Notes under the pieces: model-generated
The model's input: the letters and a program-made list of their open reading frames with translations, nothing else
The model's database searches: none
Told to the model about the DNA's origin: nothing
Translations under genes and position numbers: made by a program
Shown: one piece after another, positions 1-11,146 of the stretch
How the letters are laid out: every line of letters begins with the position of its first letter
Position numbering within the stretch: the first letter of the stretch is position 1
NCBI GenBank assembly: GCA_001599815.1
Contig: BCIA01000001.1
Coordinates: forward strand, 4,778,934 to 4,842,933
Direction of reading: 5' to 3'
DNA length: 64,000 bases
From: Furcasterigmium furcatum
Taxonomy: Eukaryota > Ascomycota > Sordariomycetes > Glomerellales > Plectosphaerellaceae

Positions 1-667
1 AGGTTGTTCTTCTTCGCCTCGTCTTCGCCCTGCTGTGTCGTGACCTCTCGCTTCTCGTTCAGATCCGTCTTGTTTCCTACGAGGACGATGATGACGTCGT
101 TTCCGCGCTCGGCCCGCACGTCGTCAATCCACTTCTTGGTGTTCTGGAACGACTTTGCATCTGCAGGCTTGTTAGTCCGGCCTTCAAACACAATCACGGG
201 ACACGTACTCGAGATGTCATAGACAACCACTGCAACGCTAGAATCGCGGATGTACGACGGGATCAGACTCCTGAAACGCTCCTGACCGGCTGTATCCCAC
301 AGCTGTAACCTGACGGTGCGGTCCTCGAGATACATCGTCTGCCCCAGGTGTTAGCGGTGGTCGCGAGGGGTCGTGCACCCTGATGGAAGACGTGCCTTGG
401 AAAGGAAATCGATGCCAATGGTGGCCTGGTACATGTTGTCGAACGAATCGTACATGAATCGGGTGATGAGAGACGTCTTGCCGACTGCAGGTAGGCCACG
501 TTAGCGGGAGGAGGGACAGCAGTGGGTGACATGTGACATACCGCTCTGTTCGCCCAAGAAGACAAGCCTGAGGGGAAGTGTCAGTAAATAGAATGGTGCC
601 CGCCGCTAAATTCATGGGTTTCGTACTTGAACTTCTTGAGCGGATTGTTGTACGTAGAAGACGCCAT
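1..667 (-). CDS. ypt6: Ypt6/Rab6-type small GTPase (partial, C-terminus beyond left edge)
   Basis: Rab GTPase of the Rab6 group, known to act in retrograde transport to and within the Golgi. Exons run 667-627, 567-542, 484-396, 338-209 and 160 to the edge; every junction keeps phase. The spliced protein shows P-loop GEQSVGKTS, switch I ATIGIDF, switch II WDTAGQERF and the base motif NKTDL, as in Rab6 proteins. The C-terminal hypervariable region and prenylation cysteines are outside the window. Intron 3 (395-339) begins with GC rather than GT; the join FLSK|TMYLED matches the family exactly, so this looks real. Start: ATG at 667, giving a short N-terminus ending in KKFKLVFLGE. Diverges from NOP53. 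Confidence 0.93.
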
Positions 668-1169
668 CGTGGGCGACTGTTGACCGACCCTCTCGGGTTG
701 GAGACTGTTGGGAGGAAGAGGGAAGCGGGCGGTCCGGAGGTAGAGCGTCGACCCGAGGGCGATGCGCGGCTGATAAAGGGCGGTCGGCTTTGTGCGGAGG
801 ATGCGAGCTGCAGGTCGGAGATAGCCCAGTAGGCAAAGAGGTATCGTCGGCGAGGGTCTTGAGTCGAGGTTCAATTGAAGTGAAAGGGGGAAGGAGGTCT
901 AGCTTTCACTCATCACTCTTTGCGATGGCCTTGGCAGCCATCATTGGGTGGTCGAGTTGTCTTGCTGGGGCACTGGCCGATAAGCTAATCCGGCGTGGCA
1001 CGTGGTGATAACGACCGACCTCCAGAAAATTTCTGGACGGTCCCCGCGGTCTCGAGCGCCAGTGGACGGTGCAAGAGGAACACCAAAAGTTCCACCACAA
1101 TTGAAGATAAGTATCGACTTTTCGCCGCCACTTTCAATTTAGAGACAACGGCAAGGTCTCAATTCCGTC
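668..1169. promoter_or_regulatory. Divergent spacer between ypt6 and NOP53
   Basis: 502 bp separate the two start codons, so it must hold both promoters and 5' UTRs. I see no convincing TATA box or repeat. Short ORFs here overlap on both strands and look like chance. Confidence 0.5.
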
Positions 1170-2551
1170 ATGCCTGTTCTGAAGCCCCTCTCGGGCTCGG
1201 GCGATGCCCCCCAGCAACACAAGCAGCCCTCGAGGAAGGGCAAGAAGGCGTGGAGGAAGAATGTCGACGTCTCCGAGGTCACAGAAGGCTTGGACGCCCT
1301 GAACCAGGAAATCATCCGAGGGTAAGAGTCTCCCTGGCTTCCAGATTGCCTGCTTCACCTTGCTAACTCATCCCAAGTGGTGTCACAGCCGAAAAAGACT
1401 CCGCCGACCTCTTCGTCGTTGATACTGCTGGCGAGACCGCCGCGCCCATCAGGAAGCGCGGCTCCAAGTCCCTCAAGTCCGACGAGATCATTGCCCAACG
1501 CTCTGCCGTCCCTGCAGTCTCCCTCCGCAAGCGCCCCGCAAAGACATCAGACGGCCTGCTCCCCGTCAAGCGCCAGCGCCGCGACCCCTGGGTCACCAAC
1601 GCCGAAGTCGCCCGCCTCCGCAAGATCGCCGACGGCCAACACGAGTCCACCATCGTGGTGCAAGACGCCTCCTACGATGTCTGGGCCGCACCGCCCCCGA
1701 TCGAGAAGCCTGTCGTTGAGAATGCCGAGGACAACTTCATCCCGGCCAAGGTGCTGCCCAAGGCCCCCAAGTCACTCCGATTGAAGCCTGTGTCGCTCGC
1801 CGCCAGCGGCAAGTCGGTGCCGTCTGTTCCCAAGCCGAATGGCGGCCACAGCTACAACCCCCTATTCGAAGAATACGCACATCGTCTCAAGACAGAGTCT
1901 GACAAGGCTGTCGAGGCCGAGAAGAAGCGTCTGGAGAAGGAGGAGGCCGAGCGCCTCAGGGCCGAGGCTACTGCCCGCTCAGCTGCCGAGGCAGAGGCGG
2001 CCGAGGCGCGCGCCGAACTGTCAGGGTGGGACGAGGACTCGGCCTGGGAAGGATTCGACACCGACGCGGAGGATGGAGCCACAGCCAAGAAGCTGCCCAA
2101 GCGCAAGACGACGGTGCAGCGCAACCGCGTCAAGCGGAGAAAGGCCGAAGAAGGCCTGAAGAAGCACATGGCCGTCATGAAGGCGCGGGACAGGCAGGCG
2201 GAGCGGATCCGGCAGATCGCGTGCGAAGTCGCCGAGCGCGAGGCCCTGGAGAACGCACTCGTGCCGCTCTCCGACTCTGAGAGCGAGGAGGAGGTCGGCG
2301 CGGGCGACGTGCAGCTCCGCCGCAAGAAGCTGGGCAAGATGAAGCTGCCCGATGCGGATCTGGAGCTGGTGCTGCCGGACGAGCTGCAGGACTCGTTGCG
2401 GCGGCTGAAGCCCGAGGGCAACCTTCTCAAAGACCGGTACCGCAACATGCTGGTCCAGGGCAGGGTCGAGACCCGCAGGAGGATTCCGTTCAAGAAGAAG
2501 CCCAACGTCAAGTTCACGGAGAAGTGGTCGTACAAGGACTTCAGGATATGA
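1170..2551 (+). CDS. NOP53: Ribosome biogenesis protein NOP53 (GLTSCR2 family)
   Basis: Nucleolar factor of 60S subunit assembly; in yeast it recruits the exosome helicase Mtr4 to pre-60S particles for 5.8S 3'-end processing. Two exons, 1170-1321 and 1378-2551, give about 441 residues. The N-terminus is basic (RKGKKAWRKNVDVSEV), followed by a highly charged middle with an E/A/R-rich coiled-coil stretch, acidic clusters (SDSESEEEVG), and the family-typical C-terminal segment ending in ETRRRIPFKKKPNVKF and EKWSYKDFRI. The ATG at 1170 is chosen because the exon joins in phase (IIRG|GVTAEKDSADLF). Convergent with NDE1 downstream. Confidence 0.92.
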
Positions 2552-2774
2552 GCCTCCCTTTCCTTTATTGCATAGCGTTTTAGACCTCGGCTGGACGGAG
2601 TTGGCTCTGTTCTGCGGGCAATACATCATGAATGCATTTATGAAGCTATACTGGCATCGCGTATCTAGTCGCTCAAGTGACACACCATCGTCCTGCAAGA
2701 CGTGATTTCTGCATGCCAAAGTTCTCTGTCTCCTCTCAAAGGAGGTAATAATATGTTTATGTCTTCTGGGTCGT

Positions 2775-4931
2775 CTAGAAGCTCACAAGATCTGGGTCAA
2801 GTTAGTCATGTCCAACTGTCAGGAAGTGTTCCAACGTACCTCGGCCGAAAAGGCCACGCTTCGCCCAATCCATGGCGAGCAAGATTCTCGTCCTCAGGCT
2901 GACCGACTGGGCAAAGTACACAGAGCGCCAGGCATACACCGCCCAGAGACCTCCGGCGTAGTTCCAGCCCTGGCCCAGGTCAAAGACGGCAGAGTTTCCG
3001 ATATACGCCAGGCTGCCGAGATGGTGGTACTCGAACGCCTTGTAGACGACAGAGTCGATGTCGCCGTCCCTCACCTCGTTTATTCTAAGAGCATCAGAGG
3101 TGCGGGCCATCTTGTTGAACTTGTGAGCCAGGTACTGCCCCTGTTGGTGGGCGCGCTGGGCCGTGGCGGGAAGCGAAGTGAGCTTGCTGTCGATCTCGTT
3201 GAGGAGCTCACGGAGCTCGCCAAAGTCCAGCGTGCCGGACTGGTTCTTGTCGAACTCGGCAAAGAGCTTGTCGAGACGCTTCAGGTGACCGACGGCCTGG
3301 GGGAAGCGCTTCCTGACATCGGCTGCGACGTCGCGCCAGTCGCTGAAGTGCAGCTCTAGGGTCTCGGGGTCCTTGCCATGTTTCCAGGCTAGGCCACGCA
3401 GGAAGGTAACGATGTGGTCGGCCACGTTGTTTTGAACGGTGGAGCAGTCGCCAATGGCATACACATCGCCCAGGGGTGCACCCCGTAGGCGAAGGTGGGT
3501 GTCTGTCTCGAGGGCATGCCGGTTCGTCTGATAATCGCCCAGCTTTTTGGACAGACGCTTGCAGAACTCCGTCTGTGCAACACCCGTCGACCAGAGGCAG
3601 AAGCCCATCGGCAGCTCCTTGGTAATGATTGAGCCGTCCTTCTGACGCTGCGTGAAGATAATCTTGTCTGGGCGGACCTCCTGGACGCGAGAGTTGGTCT
3701 GAACATCGATCTGGTCGCGAAGGAAGCGATCTTCGGCGTACTTGGACACCGCCTCGTCGTAAGTGTTCAGGATGTGACTTCGGCTCTGGATAATGTGTAC
3801 GGAGATCTCATTTCTCAACAGCCGTGGGAAGTGCTCCGTCAAGTCCTCATTGAGAAGGTCGAACAGCTCTGCCGCAAACTCGACGCCTGTCGGACCGCCA
3901 CCGCTGATAACGAAGGAAAGCAAACGCCTGCGCTCGTCGTCGGTGGTTGTTGGCAAGCATGCCCTCTCTAGGTTGCGAATGATCGAGTTTCGAATCAGCC
4001 GGGCATCGTTGATGTCCTTCAGGAAGTGGGCGTTCTCCAGGCCCTTGACTCCGTGAGGGTTCGTGACTGAGCCGGTCGCAACAACCAGCTTGTCGTACGG
4101 GACGTAGAATCTGAATTCGTGGCCTTCCTTGTCGACCTGCGAAACCTCGATGAGTTTGTGCGAGAAGTCGACATCCTCTGCATTTGCTCGAATGAAGTGA
4201 CCGTTGACGCGGGACAGGATGCGCCGGATGGGCTCGACAAGAGATCTCAGCTCGAGAGTTCCGACAGTCGCAGAGGGCAACATGGGCGTAAACAGGAAGT
4301 AGTTCTTGGGCGAAATGACCGTGACGTGGTAGTCGTCCGGGTTCAGCTCCTTCAGGAGCGCCACACCACCCCAGCCGCCGCCGATGATCACCAGCTTGGG
4401 CTTGTCCTTCTGCCGCTTCTTCCCCTCGCAGTCCGAGTCGCCGATCAGCACCTCCGCGATGGGCAGGTTCTTGGGCCCTCCTTTTCTGGGATTGAGCGCG
4501 AGAGGAGAGACCTCAATCTCGTACCCGGTGGCATGTTCCTTGTACGTCGTGGCGTCGTAGATGAAGAAGGCGGCGACGCCGAGGCCGAGGAAGACCACCG
4601 AGCCACCGAACCAAGCTGCGGTGCGGTATAGCAGGTTGGCCAACCGCGAGGATGTTCTCGGGAGCGGCCTGGACAGGAAGCTGAGAGAGCGTGCCGGCGC
4701 AGCGTTGACGATGTGCGCGTTGAATGTCGGTCCAACGGAGGCTCGGCTTCGTGACCTTAGAGGTGCGGTAGAGAAGGCATGCGACCTTGCGCGAGTGCCA
4801 TGTGGTCGGACGATCAGGGACGGCGTCGTAGACCTGCCGACCCCGCGAAGCTGTCGAGCGGCGCGAGGAAGGCCTGTCTGCACGGCCGAGGGCAGACGCA
4901 TGCTGGAATCTTGTCGTCGAGCGTATGTCAC
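2775..4931 (-). CDS. NDE1: External alternative NADH:ubiquinone oxidoreductase (type II, EF-hand)
   Basis: Single-subunit, rotenone-insensitive NADH dehydrogenase of the mitochondrial inner membrane that passes electrons from NADH to ubiquinone without pumping protons. Exon 1 is 4931-2840 and a 17-nt terminal exon is 2791-2775 (about 702 residues). Seen: an Arg/Ser-rich presequence, one hydrophobic segment (VVFLGLGVAAFFIYDA, near residue 120), FAD site VIIGGGWGGVALL, NAD site VISGGGPTGVEFA, and an inserted EF-hand loop DKNQSGTLDFGE, which marks the Ca2+-regulated external class. The last intron (2839-2792) replaces the unspliced tail with FGRDLVSF, close to the usual family C-terminus. ATG at 4901 (MRLPSAVQ) is an alternative start. 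Confidence 0.93.
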
Positions 4932-5681
4932 GGACGAAGCGCCCAGATCAGCGCATGTCTAATAAGAAAACGGCGCAGCTTCTCCCTGGGAAAGACTCCT
5001 GGGATCAAGTTGGGCGGATTGGCGCTGTCCACGGATCGGAGGCTGAAAAGAAGACCAAATATGCGCGACTTTGCCAGGCCAGACGAAATCTAGTGGTCAA
5101 AAAAGGAAGGGCTGATGACTGATGATCATGTTTACTACAAAAACCTTCCCGCGTGTTGGAGCTGGACGGGGGACTTGCATCTTTCAGCTCCAGGAGCTCG
5201 GCAGCTTACCCTGAATACTACGTCATGCACCCGCCAAAACGGCCCTTTCGCGGCCGAGGACCCCGACCCGCGACGCCGGACTTCCGCCCCGACTTACTCA
5301 TGCTCAGTACCTATGCTCGCAACAGCCAGCCCCTGGACAAATGTCATGTCCAGCGCAATGCTAACTGTGTGTTCAGGGGTGTCACAATTTGCATCAGTCT
5401 CTTGCTGCTGGGCCAAGAAGTACTGCAAAGCAAACTCCTGGCCTCCTAAACTGGCTCTGTTGGGCTCGCATTCACGTCCAGCATGAGCTGCCAGTTTCAA
5501 TGATCCGTGGATGCCCGGATTGAGCGGCATCGGATGGAGACACTGGCAGTCACTAACGCAACGGGCGGCTTTCCCTCTCGCTTGATAATACCTCGTAGTA
5601 GCGGTTGATAATTCATGACCAGTAGATGTCAAAGCTCTCTCTGGATGGAGCCGCCATGCAAATGATCGGTCCTCTCCCTCC
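4932..5681. other. Intergenic region upstream of NDE1, downstream of URK1
   Basis: 750 bp. It contains the NDE1 promoter side (from 4932 upward) and the URK1 3' end. No gene supported; the short ORFs at 5115-5486 and 5294-5632 show no family features and mutually overlap on opposite strands. Confidence 0.5.
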
Positions 5682-7557
5682 TCAGCATCGGAAATACCTG
5701 TTCTCCACCCATCGGCTCTCTACGTCGGGCAGCATGTTGCACAGAACAACCGTGATGCCGGGGAAAACCTTGGTCAACCGGTGCACGCCGAGCTTGCCGG
5801 CATGGTAGCAAGCAAGCACAATCTTCTCCTGGGCGACGCCGTGGTCGATCAGGACCTGAACCGCCATCAGCGCCGCGCCGCCGCTCGCCATCTGCGTGTC
5901 GATGAGGAGAACGCTCTCGCTGTGCTCCAGGCGCTGCGGGAGCTTCAGGTAGTGAAGCGCCGGCTCGCCGGTGCGATCGTCGGACTGGATGAGGATCCTC
6001 CCGGTCCGGCAGTCCGGAATGAGCCTGTGCAGCGCCGTTTCGAAGGCGGCGCCGCCACGTAGGACCAGCACCGCGGTAACCTCGCCATCGGGTTTCAAAC
6101 CATTGTACTTGTATCCTGCCGGCGTCTCGACGGCATGGGACGAGAAGCAAACATTGTTCAGAGCCCTGCTCAAGTCAGTACAGCGCGGATGGGAGAGGAG
6201 GGCATGGACTGGAACGCACTGCTCGATCAGAAGGCTTGCCAAACGATCAAAATAGAAGATGAAGTCCTCTGACGAGGTGTCGATGTCTTGAAGGATCGTG
6301 TTCATGCCCTTGAGCTGTGGCGTCTCTTCGAGCAAGACAACCCTGTCGGAAAGGGGATGCGCAGCAGCTTCAACTTCAAGCTGGGTAAGTGCCGCACGAT
6401 GGTGAGTTGACTTCTCCATCAGCTTGCGCTCGATGTACTGAACGACCATGGCTGCATCGTTTAGTCTCGGGTTCACTCGAGGATGTGGGAGGGGGGCATA
6501 CTGATGGCGACCTGATTTTCGATACCACGGGGAACGATTACGTCTGTCTGGTGTCAACCTGAGTACCGCCGCCTGACCGAGACTAGACTCACCTGCGACC
6601 TTTCGTTGCGGTTCAACGAACTGCGGTGTGTTAGATAACGAACGCTACGCGAAGCTGTCAATGTCACTTGCCTTTTCAAAGTTGGGCTTCACGAAGCTGA
6701 ACCACTGCTTGATAATACCCTCAACATCACGGCCGCGGTCCCTAACGTCACGCAGCACTTTCTCGTGTCAGCTTACCTACGGGTGCTGGAAAAAGTCCGA
6801 GCTTCTTACCTCGTCGAGACAAACAGGTGTCGCCGTCGGCTTCACAGAAGATCTATCACAGATTAGAACTACGCCTGCATGACGGTGTATCTGTGGCGCC
6901 GTACCCTCATATCAAGTAGATCCAGAATCCTCTGATCGTAAAGAGCAAAGATGCCTTCAAGAATGAGGACATGCGGAGAATAAATGGCGGTAGTATGATC
7001 CAGGCGCTGATGCTTGTTGAATGAGTATACAGGGATATCAGCCCTCTTGCTGTTGACGGTTAGAATGAAGACTGAACACATGTCCCAGAGCATCATGACT
7101 GAGTGTGACACGCGAACTCACCCAGCCTTGAGGTCGCGGAGGCACTCGACCAGGATATCAAAGTCGATGGCCTATCAGAAGCGTGAGCAACGAATGCATT
7201 GCCGGGACTCAAGACGAATCCCTTCTGCCCTCTCCCCCCCCACTTACACTGGGGGCGTCAAAGTCGAATTCGTTGGCAAAGGCCTTCTTCGACTGTTCAG
7301 GGGTCAGGGGGTTGTAGAACGAGTCCTTCATCGGCGTCAGTCATGTCACCCAGCATGCATGGGCTTGGGGCAAATTGGCCGCTTACCATGGACAGAATGA
7401 CGACCCATGGCAGGTTGAGCTTTTGGCAGATAGCATGGGCGAGGGTCGACTTGCCCGAACCGGAGGAGCCTGCGATGCCGATGATGCTGACGTCGGCCCA
7501 TGGCGGAGAGTACTGCAGCCTCTTTTGGACGGTGACGTGGGATTCGTCGCTCGCCAT
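5682..7557 (-). CDS. URK1: Uridine kinase with C-terminal UPRT-like domain
   Basis: Pyrimidine salvage enzyme phosphorylating uridine and cytidine to UMP and CMP. Nine exons: 7557-7387, 7325-7248, 7171-7122, 7049-6905, 6852-6810, 6757-6672, 6620-6593, 6543-6502 and 6451-5682, about 470 residues. The kinase half has the P-loop GSSGSGKST (residues 30-38), MDSFYNPL, DFDAPSAIDFD, VYSFNKHQR, ILEGIFALYD and KPNFEKFVEPQ, then DVIVPRGIENQVAI. The C-terminal half is uracil-phosphoribosyltransferase-like, with a PRPP-loop-like VLLIDTQMASGGAAL near residue 396. Fungal Urk1 proteins share this two-domain build; whether the second domain is catalytic here is uncertain. The sixth intron (6671-6621) has a GC donor (GCAAGT). 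The gene is unusually intron-dense for this window. Confidence 0.93.
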
Positions 7558-8547
7558 GTTTGCAGTCTGTCTGTCTCAGACCCGACGGGCGGCTGCTGGA
7601 GGGAGTTCGTTGGTGCCGGGTGCGTGCAGCTGAGAGGAGCTGTGTACCTGGGTAATGATAGGAGTCCGTCGGACGAGACGTCGATAGCGTATTCGGTCCA
7701 ACGCCAACGGTCCCTGGATCCTCGACGAGTCGACTTTTGAACCGAAGTCTCTTCCCAAAATCCGAGGTGAAGAAGGCTGCCCTGCCCGCCTGCGCATGCC
7801 ACTAAACGATAAGGTGACAGGAGAGGAAGCTGAAAAGGGCAGGCACCGGATGGGGCCGTCAGAGCGGTGGAGCTCCAGGTCTTGGTACCACTGTGACCAG
7901 TCGGCCAGCCCCGATGCTGAGAATTCGGCCGTTGGAGGGCAAAGAAGGCTCAAACAATGCCTCGGCTGGATCATATGCAGCTGGGGCACCTATGATGAGT
8001 GAATTGTCGTTCTAGGCACCAGTGAGGCTGCGGATTCCCCATCCGGCGCACCTCGAGTTGGTCGTGTGAGCTCGAAGTGCAAGCTCGCTGAAGCCGCTCG
8101 CACTGTATTTCTCACCTGAGCCCTGCGTCGGCCACTGTGCAATCGGTGCGCCCCGGGGCGTCTTCCTAGCCCCCCCGGGCAGGGCATTCGAGCTTGAAGC
8201 AACCTGCTCCCAGGCCGCGTGTGATTCGCTGCCTCGTCACCTGCTGTGGCCCCGTCCCACCCAGAATAAAGCTCCTCTTCCACTCGACCTCGCGCTTTTC
8301 CCACAACCTCGACCTTTCATTTCTCAATCACCGCAGACGCCTTGACGGCGGCTTCTCCCCCCGATGTTACCACAACAGCCCCCTTGATACAGCCTTTGAC
8401 TTGCAAGGGACTTGTTCATCATTTCTGAAGCTTCTTCTGCCGACCACGGCTCCATGCATGCCGTTGCCTGACCCCAACGATCCCGTTTCGGTCGCGGTTT
8501 GGAACAGAGCTGCCGCCCGCTTGGTTCGGGAGACACTGGAGAGAGTC
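7558..8547. promoter_or_regulatory. Divergent spacer between URK1 and GID8
   Basis: About 990 bp containing both promoters. Pyrimidine-rich stretches at 8270-8340 precede the GID8 start and could be promoter or 5' UTR. No gene supported. Confidence 0.45.
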
Positions 8548-9722
8548 ATGGTGTGTTCGCATTGAGTCGACTGCCAAAGCTTGCTCCGAGGCTAAGACGT
8601 TCTCCAGACTTCGTCTGCGTCCACGACCACTCCGATGAAGCACTCCTTCGAGGAACGCGTCGAGGACGTCAAGTCGCCCAAGAGGTACGACATCATCCTC
8701 CCCCCTCCTCCTCCTCCGCGACTCCATCCTCCGTGCCTCCGTGCAGCATATGATGATTACTATCATAATGGGAATCTCTCCTAGCAATTCCATGCGGAGA
8801 ACCTTGATATCAAATATTTTCCTGAACATGCTGCACAATTCTCCCTCTTCAGCCCTTCTCTTCGGAATCTCGGCTGACTGGATCACAACAGCGACATCAA
8901 CGCTCTCATCCTCGACTACCTGGTGATGGAAGGATACCCCAATGCTGCCGCCAAGTTCAGCAAGGAGGCCAACCTCCAGTCACACCCCGCTGATGACTCC
9001 ATGAAGAGGCGTCAGCAGATTCAAAACTCCATCCACACGGGCAGCATCCAGTCGGCCATTGAGATGCTGAACGATTTTGACCCAGAGGTACGTTTTCGCA
9101 TTTTGTCCCTATTCTTCTGCCCTGCTATGATTAGAACACGAGTTTCATGCACCACTCATATGATCTTCGGATCGTTGATGAGGAACAACCACTTTTGATA
9201 TGAGCACACTTTTACATTCCATCTTTCTTGGCCGCATACGCATGTCCGAGCACTGTTGCTGACGCATCCAAGATCCTAGATAATGACCCGACACTGCACT
9301 TCTCGATCCTGAGATTGCAGTTGGTGGAGTTGATCCGTTCCTGCATGGCGGCCCCAGGTGGCGACATCGCTCCCGCTCTGGAGTTTGCCACAACCCATCT
9401 GGGGCCTAGAGCGCCCACTGATCCTCGGTTCCTCAAGGACCTTGAGGAGACGATGGCTTTGCTTGTTCTGCCGCATAATGACCTGGAGCCCTCATTGGCT
9501 GCGCTCCTGCACCCCGACCTGAGACGGGAGGTGGCGGACAGTGTCAACAAAGCTGTCCTCGAACATCAGTCGCAGCGCCGAGAGGCGGCCATACGCCAGC
9601 TGGTCAAGATGAGAGCCTGGGCCGAATCAACCGCGAGAGCGGAGAAGAAGACGCTCCCAGATCACATTGAGCTGACTCTGAATACCCCCGAACACGGCCA
9701 TGATCCGATGCACATTACATAG
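8548..9722 (+). CDS. GID8: GID8-type LisH-CTLH protein (GID/CTLH ubiquitin ligase subunit)
   Basis: Scaffold subunit of the GID/CTLH E3 ubiquitin ligase, which in yeast degrades gluconeogenic enzymes when glucose returns. Proposed exons 8548-8550, 8608-8684, 8892-9087 and 9273-9722 give about 241 residues. Seen: LisH motif in DINALILDYLVMEGYPNAAAKF, then a CTLH-type segment (RRQQIQNSIHTGSIQSAIEM, LNDFDPE) and a CRA-like C-terminal half (LHFSILRLQLVELIR, LEETMALLVL). The first exon would be just the ATG, giving the N-terminus MTSSASTTTPMKHSFEERV; a simpler start is the in-frame ATG at 8635 (231 residues). All later junctions are in phase. Convergent with NDUFS4. Confidence 0.88.
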
Positions 9723-10104
9723 TACCTGCAACGGCTTTTGACATGACACTTGGGGATGCCCTGGCATGGCGGGCGCGCCTGTCAAGCCGGATCTCGTCTC
9801 TTATTTGGGATTTGGCGTTCTGGACATTAGGGGAATAGCAGCGGGCAAACATGGAGTTAATGGTTTTATGAGCCTCATGAACAAGTGCGCCACAGAGACG
9901 CACAACGCAGACAAGCCCTGCCAATCAAGATTTTACATCCTGCATGCTTCATGATAACTACTGGTGATGGAACACGCATAAGATGGCCGATGGCAGCACT
10001 TTTGGCTTTAACGTCGTCTCGATTCGGCTGGCAATATGTACAATCCCCTGCCTCTAAAAGAAATATCTACCTTTACACAGGCACACGCCCTCCCCATCGC
10101 CGCT
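9723..10104. other. Convergent 3' spacer GID8/NDUFS4
   Basis: 382 bp between two stop codons. Nothing beyond expected 3' UTR sequence seen. Confidence 0.5.
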
Positions 10105-10825
10105 CTACTTCGTCCGGATATGCTTCAGCTTGCGGGCTGAGTAGAGGAAGTTGTTCGCATAGGCCTTGACCGCGAACTTGCGGCTCTGGGGCTCCTGCAC
10201 GAAGTACTCATAACCCTGCTTCTCGGCGAAGCGGATGGCCTCCTCCTTGGAGTTGAAGTTGAGCTTGGTGCCCTGCATCATGTCGGCGGACGACTGCCAG
10301 CCCATGAGGGGGTTCTCCCATCGGTGGCCCTTGTTGAGGATATCCCAGTCCATACGCCAGTGGTGGCCCTGCCAGTTGCCGGACTGCGTCGCGGGCTTGG
10401 TCTCCTGGTAGATGCTGCCATATCGGTTAGCTCGTTGTTCGAATATGTGGTAGGATCGGCATGAGGGCGTCTCGTACCGGACGGTGCGAGCCTGGAGCTC
10501 TATGGGCGCACCGGAGAGGATGGCGGCCGGGATGTGGGCGACGTCTTCGCTGCCGTCCTGGACTCGCTTGGGGACGGGAGTGAAGGTGCTGGAGCCGCAA
10601 TTAGCTTCCGAAGACTGAGTCCCAACTCATAAGTATCACTCACGAAGTCGCCTTGTCCAGGGAAACCTCGTAGTCGGGCTGGTTCTTCTCCTCGGGGGCG
10701 GGCACGACACCGGTCGCACCGGTCGAGGTCGACTGGAATCGGCGGGCGGCTAGGGGCATGGCGACCCTGCCTGCCGTCGCGCTGCGGAGCAGCTTCGCCG
10801 CATTGGTCGTCCTGAGGGAAGCCAT
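10105..10825 (-). CDS. NDUFS4: Complex I 18/21-kDa subunit (NDUFS4/AQDQ family)
   Basis: Accessory subunit of mitochondrial NADH:ubiquinone oxidoreductase, sitting on the peripheral arm and needed for assembly. Exons 10825-10644, 10588-10478 and 10414-10105 give about 200 residues. Seen: basic mitochondrial presequence (MASLRTTNAAKLLRSATAGR), then ARTVRIYQETKPATQSG, WRMDWDILNKGHRWENPLMG, the F-S-KEEAI--AEKQGYEY core and a C-terminal K-YANNFLYS segment. These are hallmark motifs of the ETC_C1_NDUFS4 family. The start is the ATG at 10825; an in-frame upstream ATG at 10882 would spoil the presequence. Head to head with ATP17. Confidence 0.94.
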
Positions 10826-11146
10826 TGTCGGATTTGTCCCTCTTTCGTTGTCGGGTGTCGAGGAATTGCTACTCAGAATCAATCATTGACGTTGGGGGAG
10901 GCAAAGGCGACGATGGACCTGGAATGGACGGTGGTCAGGAATTGGCGAGATCTGATTGGCCAACGCATCAACGTTTTCCCGGTGGAGCGAGCGCTTTTCG
11001 TCTCCCGCGGCAATCGAGCATCACCTTGGACTACCTACGGCATCACACGCTTCACTTCTCAACGTCCAATTGTATCGCCAATTGGTTGCCCAGCGCATCG
11101 TCTCCTCACCTCCCCCCTTGTCAGTCCCTTCGGCAATACAGGCATC
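10826..11146. promoter_or_regulatory. Bidirectional promoter of NDUFS4 and ATP17 with CCAAT pentamers
   Basis: Only 321 bp separate the start codons of two oxidative-phosphorylation genes. Read directly: ATTGG at 10941-10945 and 10955-10959, CCAAT at 11066-11070 and 11078-11082, and ATTGG at 11081-11085 (the last two form CCAATTGG). CCAAT is the site of the HAP/CBC complex, an established regulator of fungal respiratory genes. That HAP co-regulates this pair is my inference. Confidence 0.55.
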
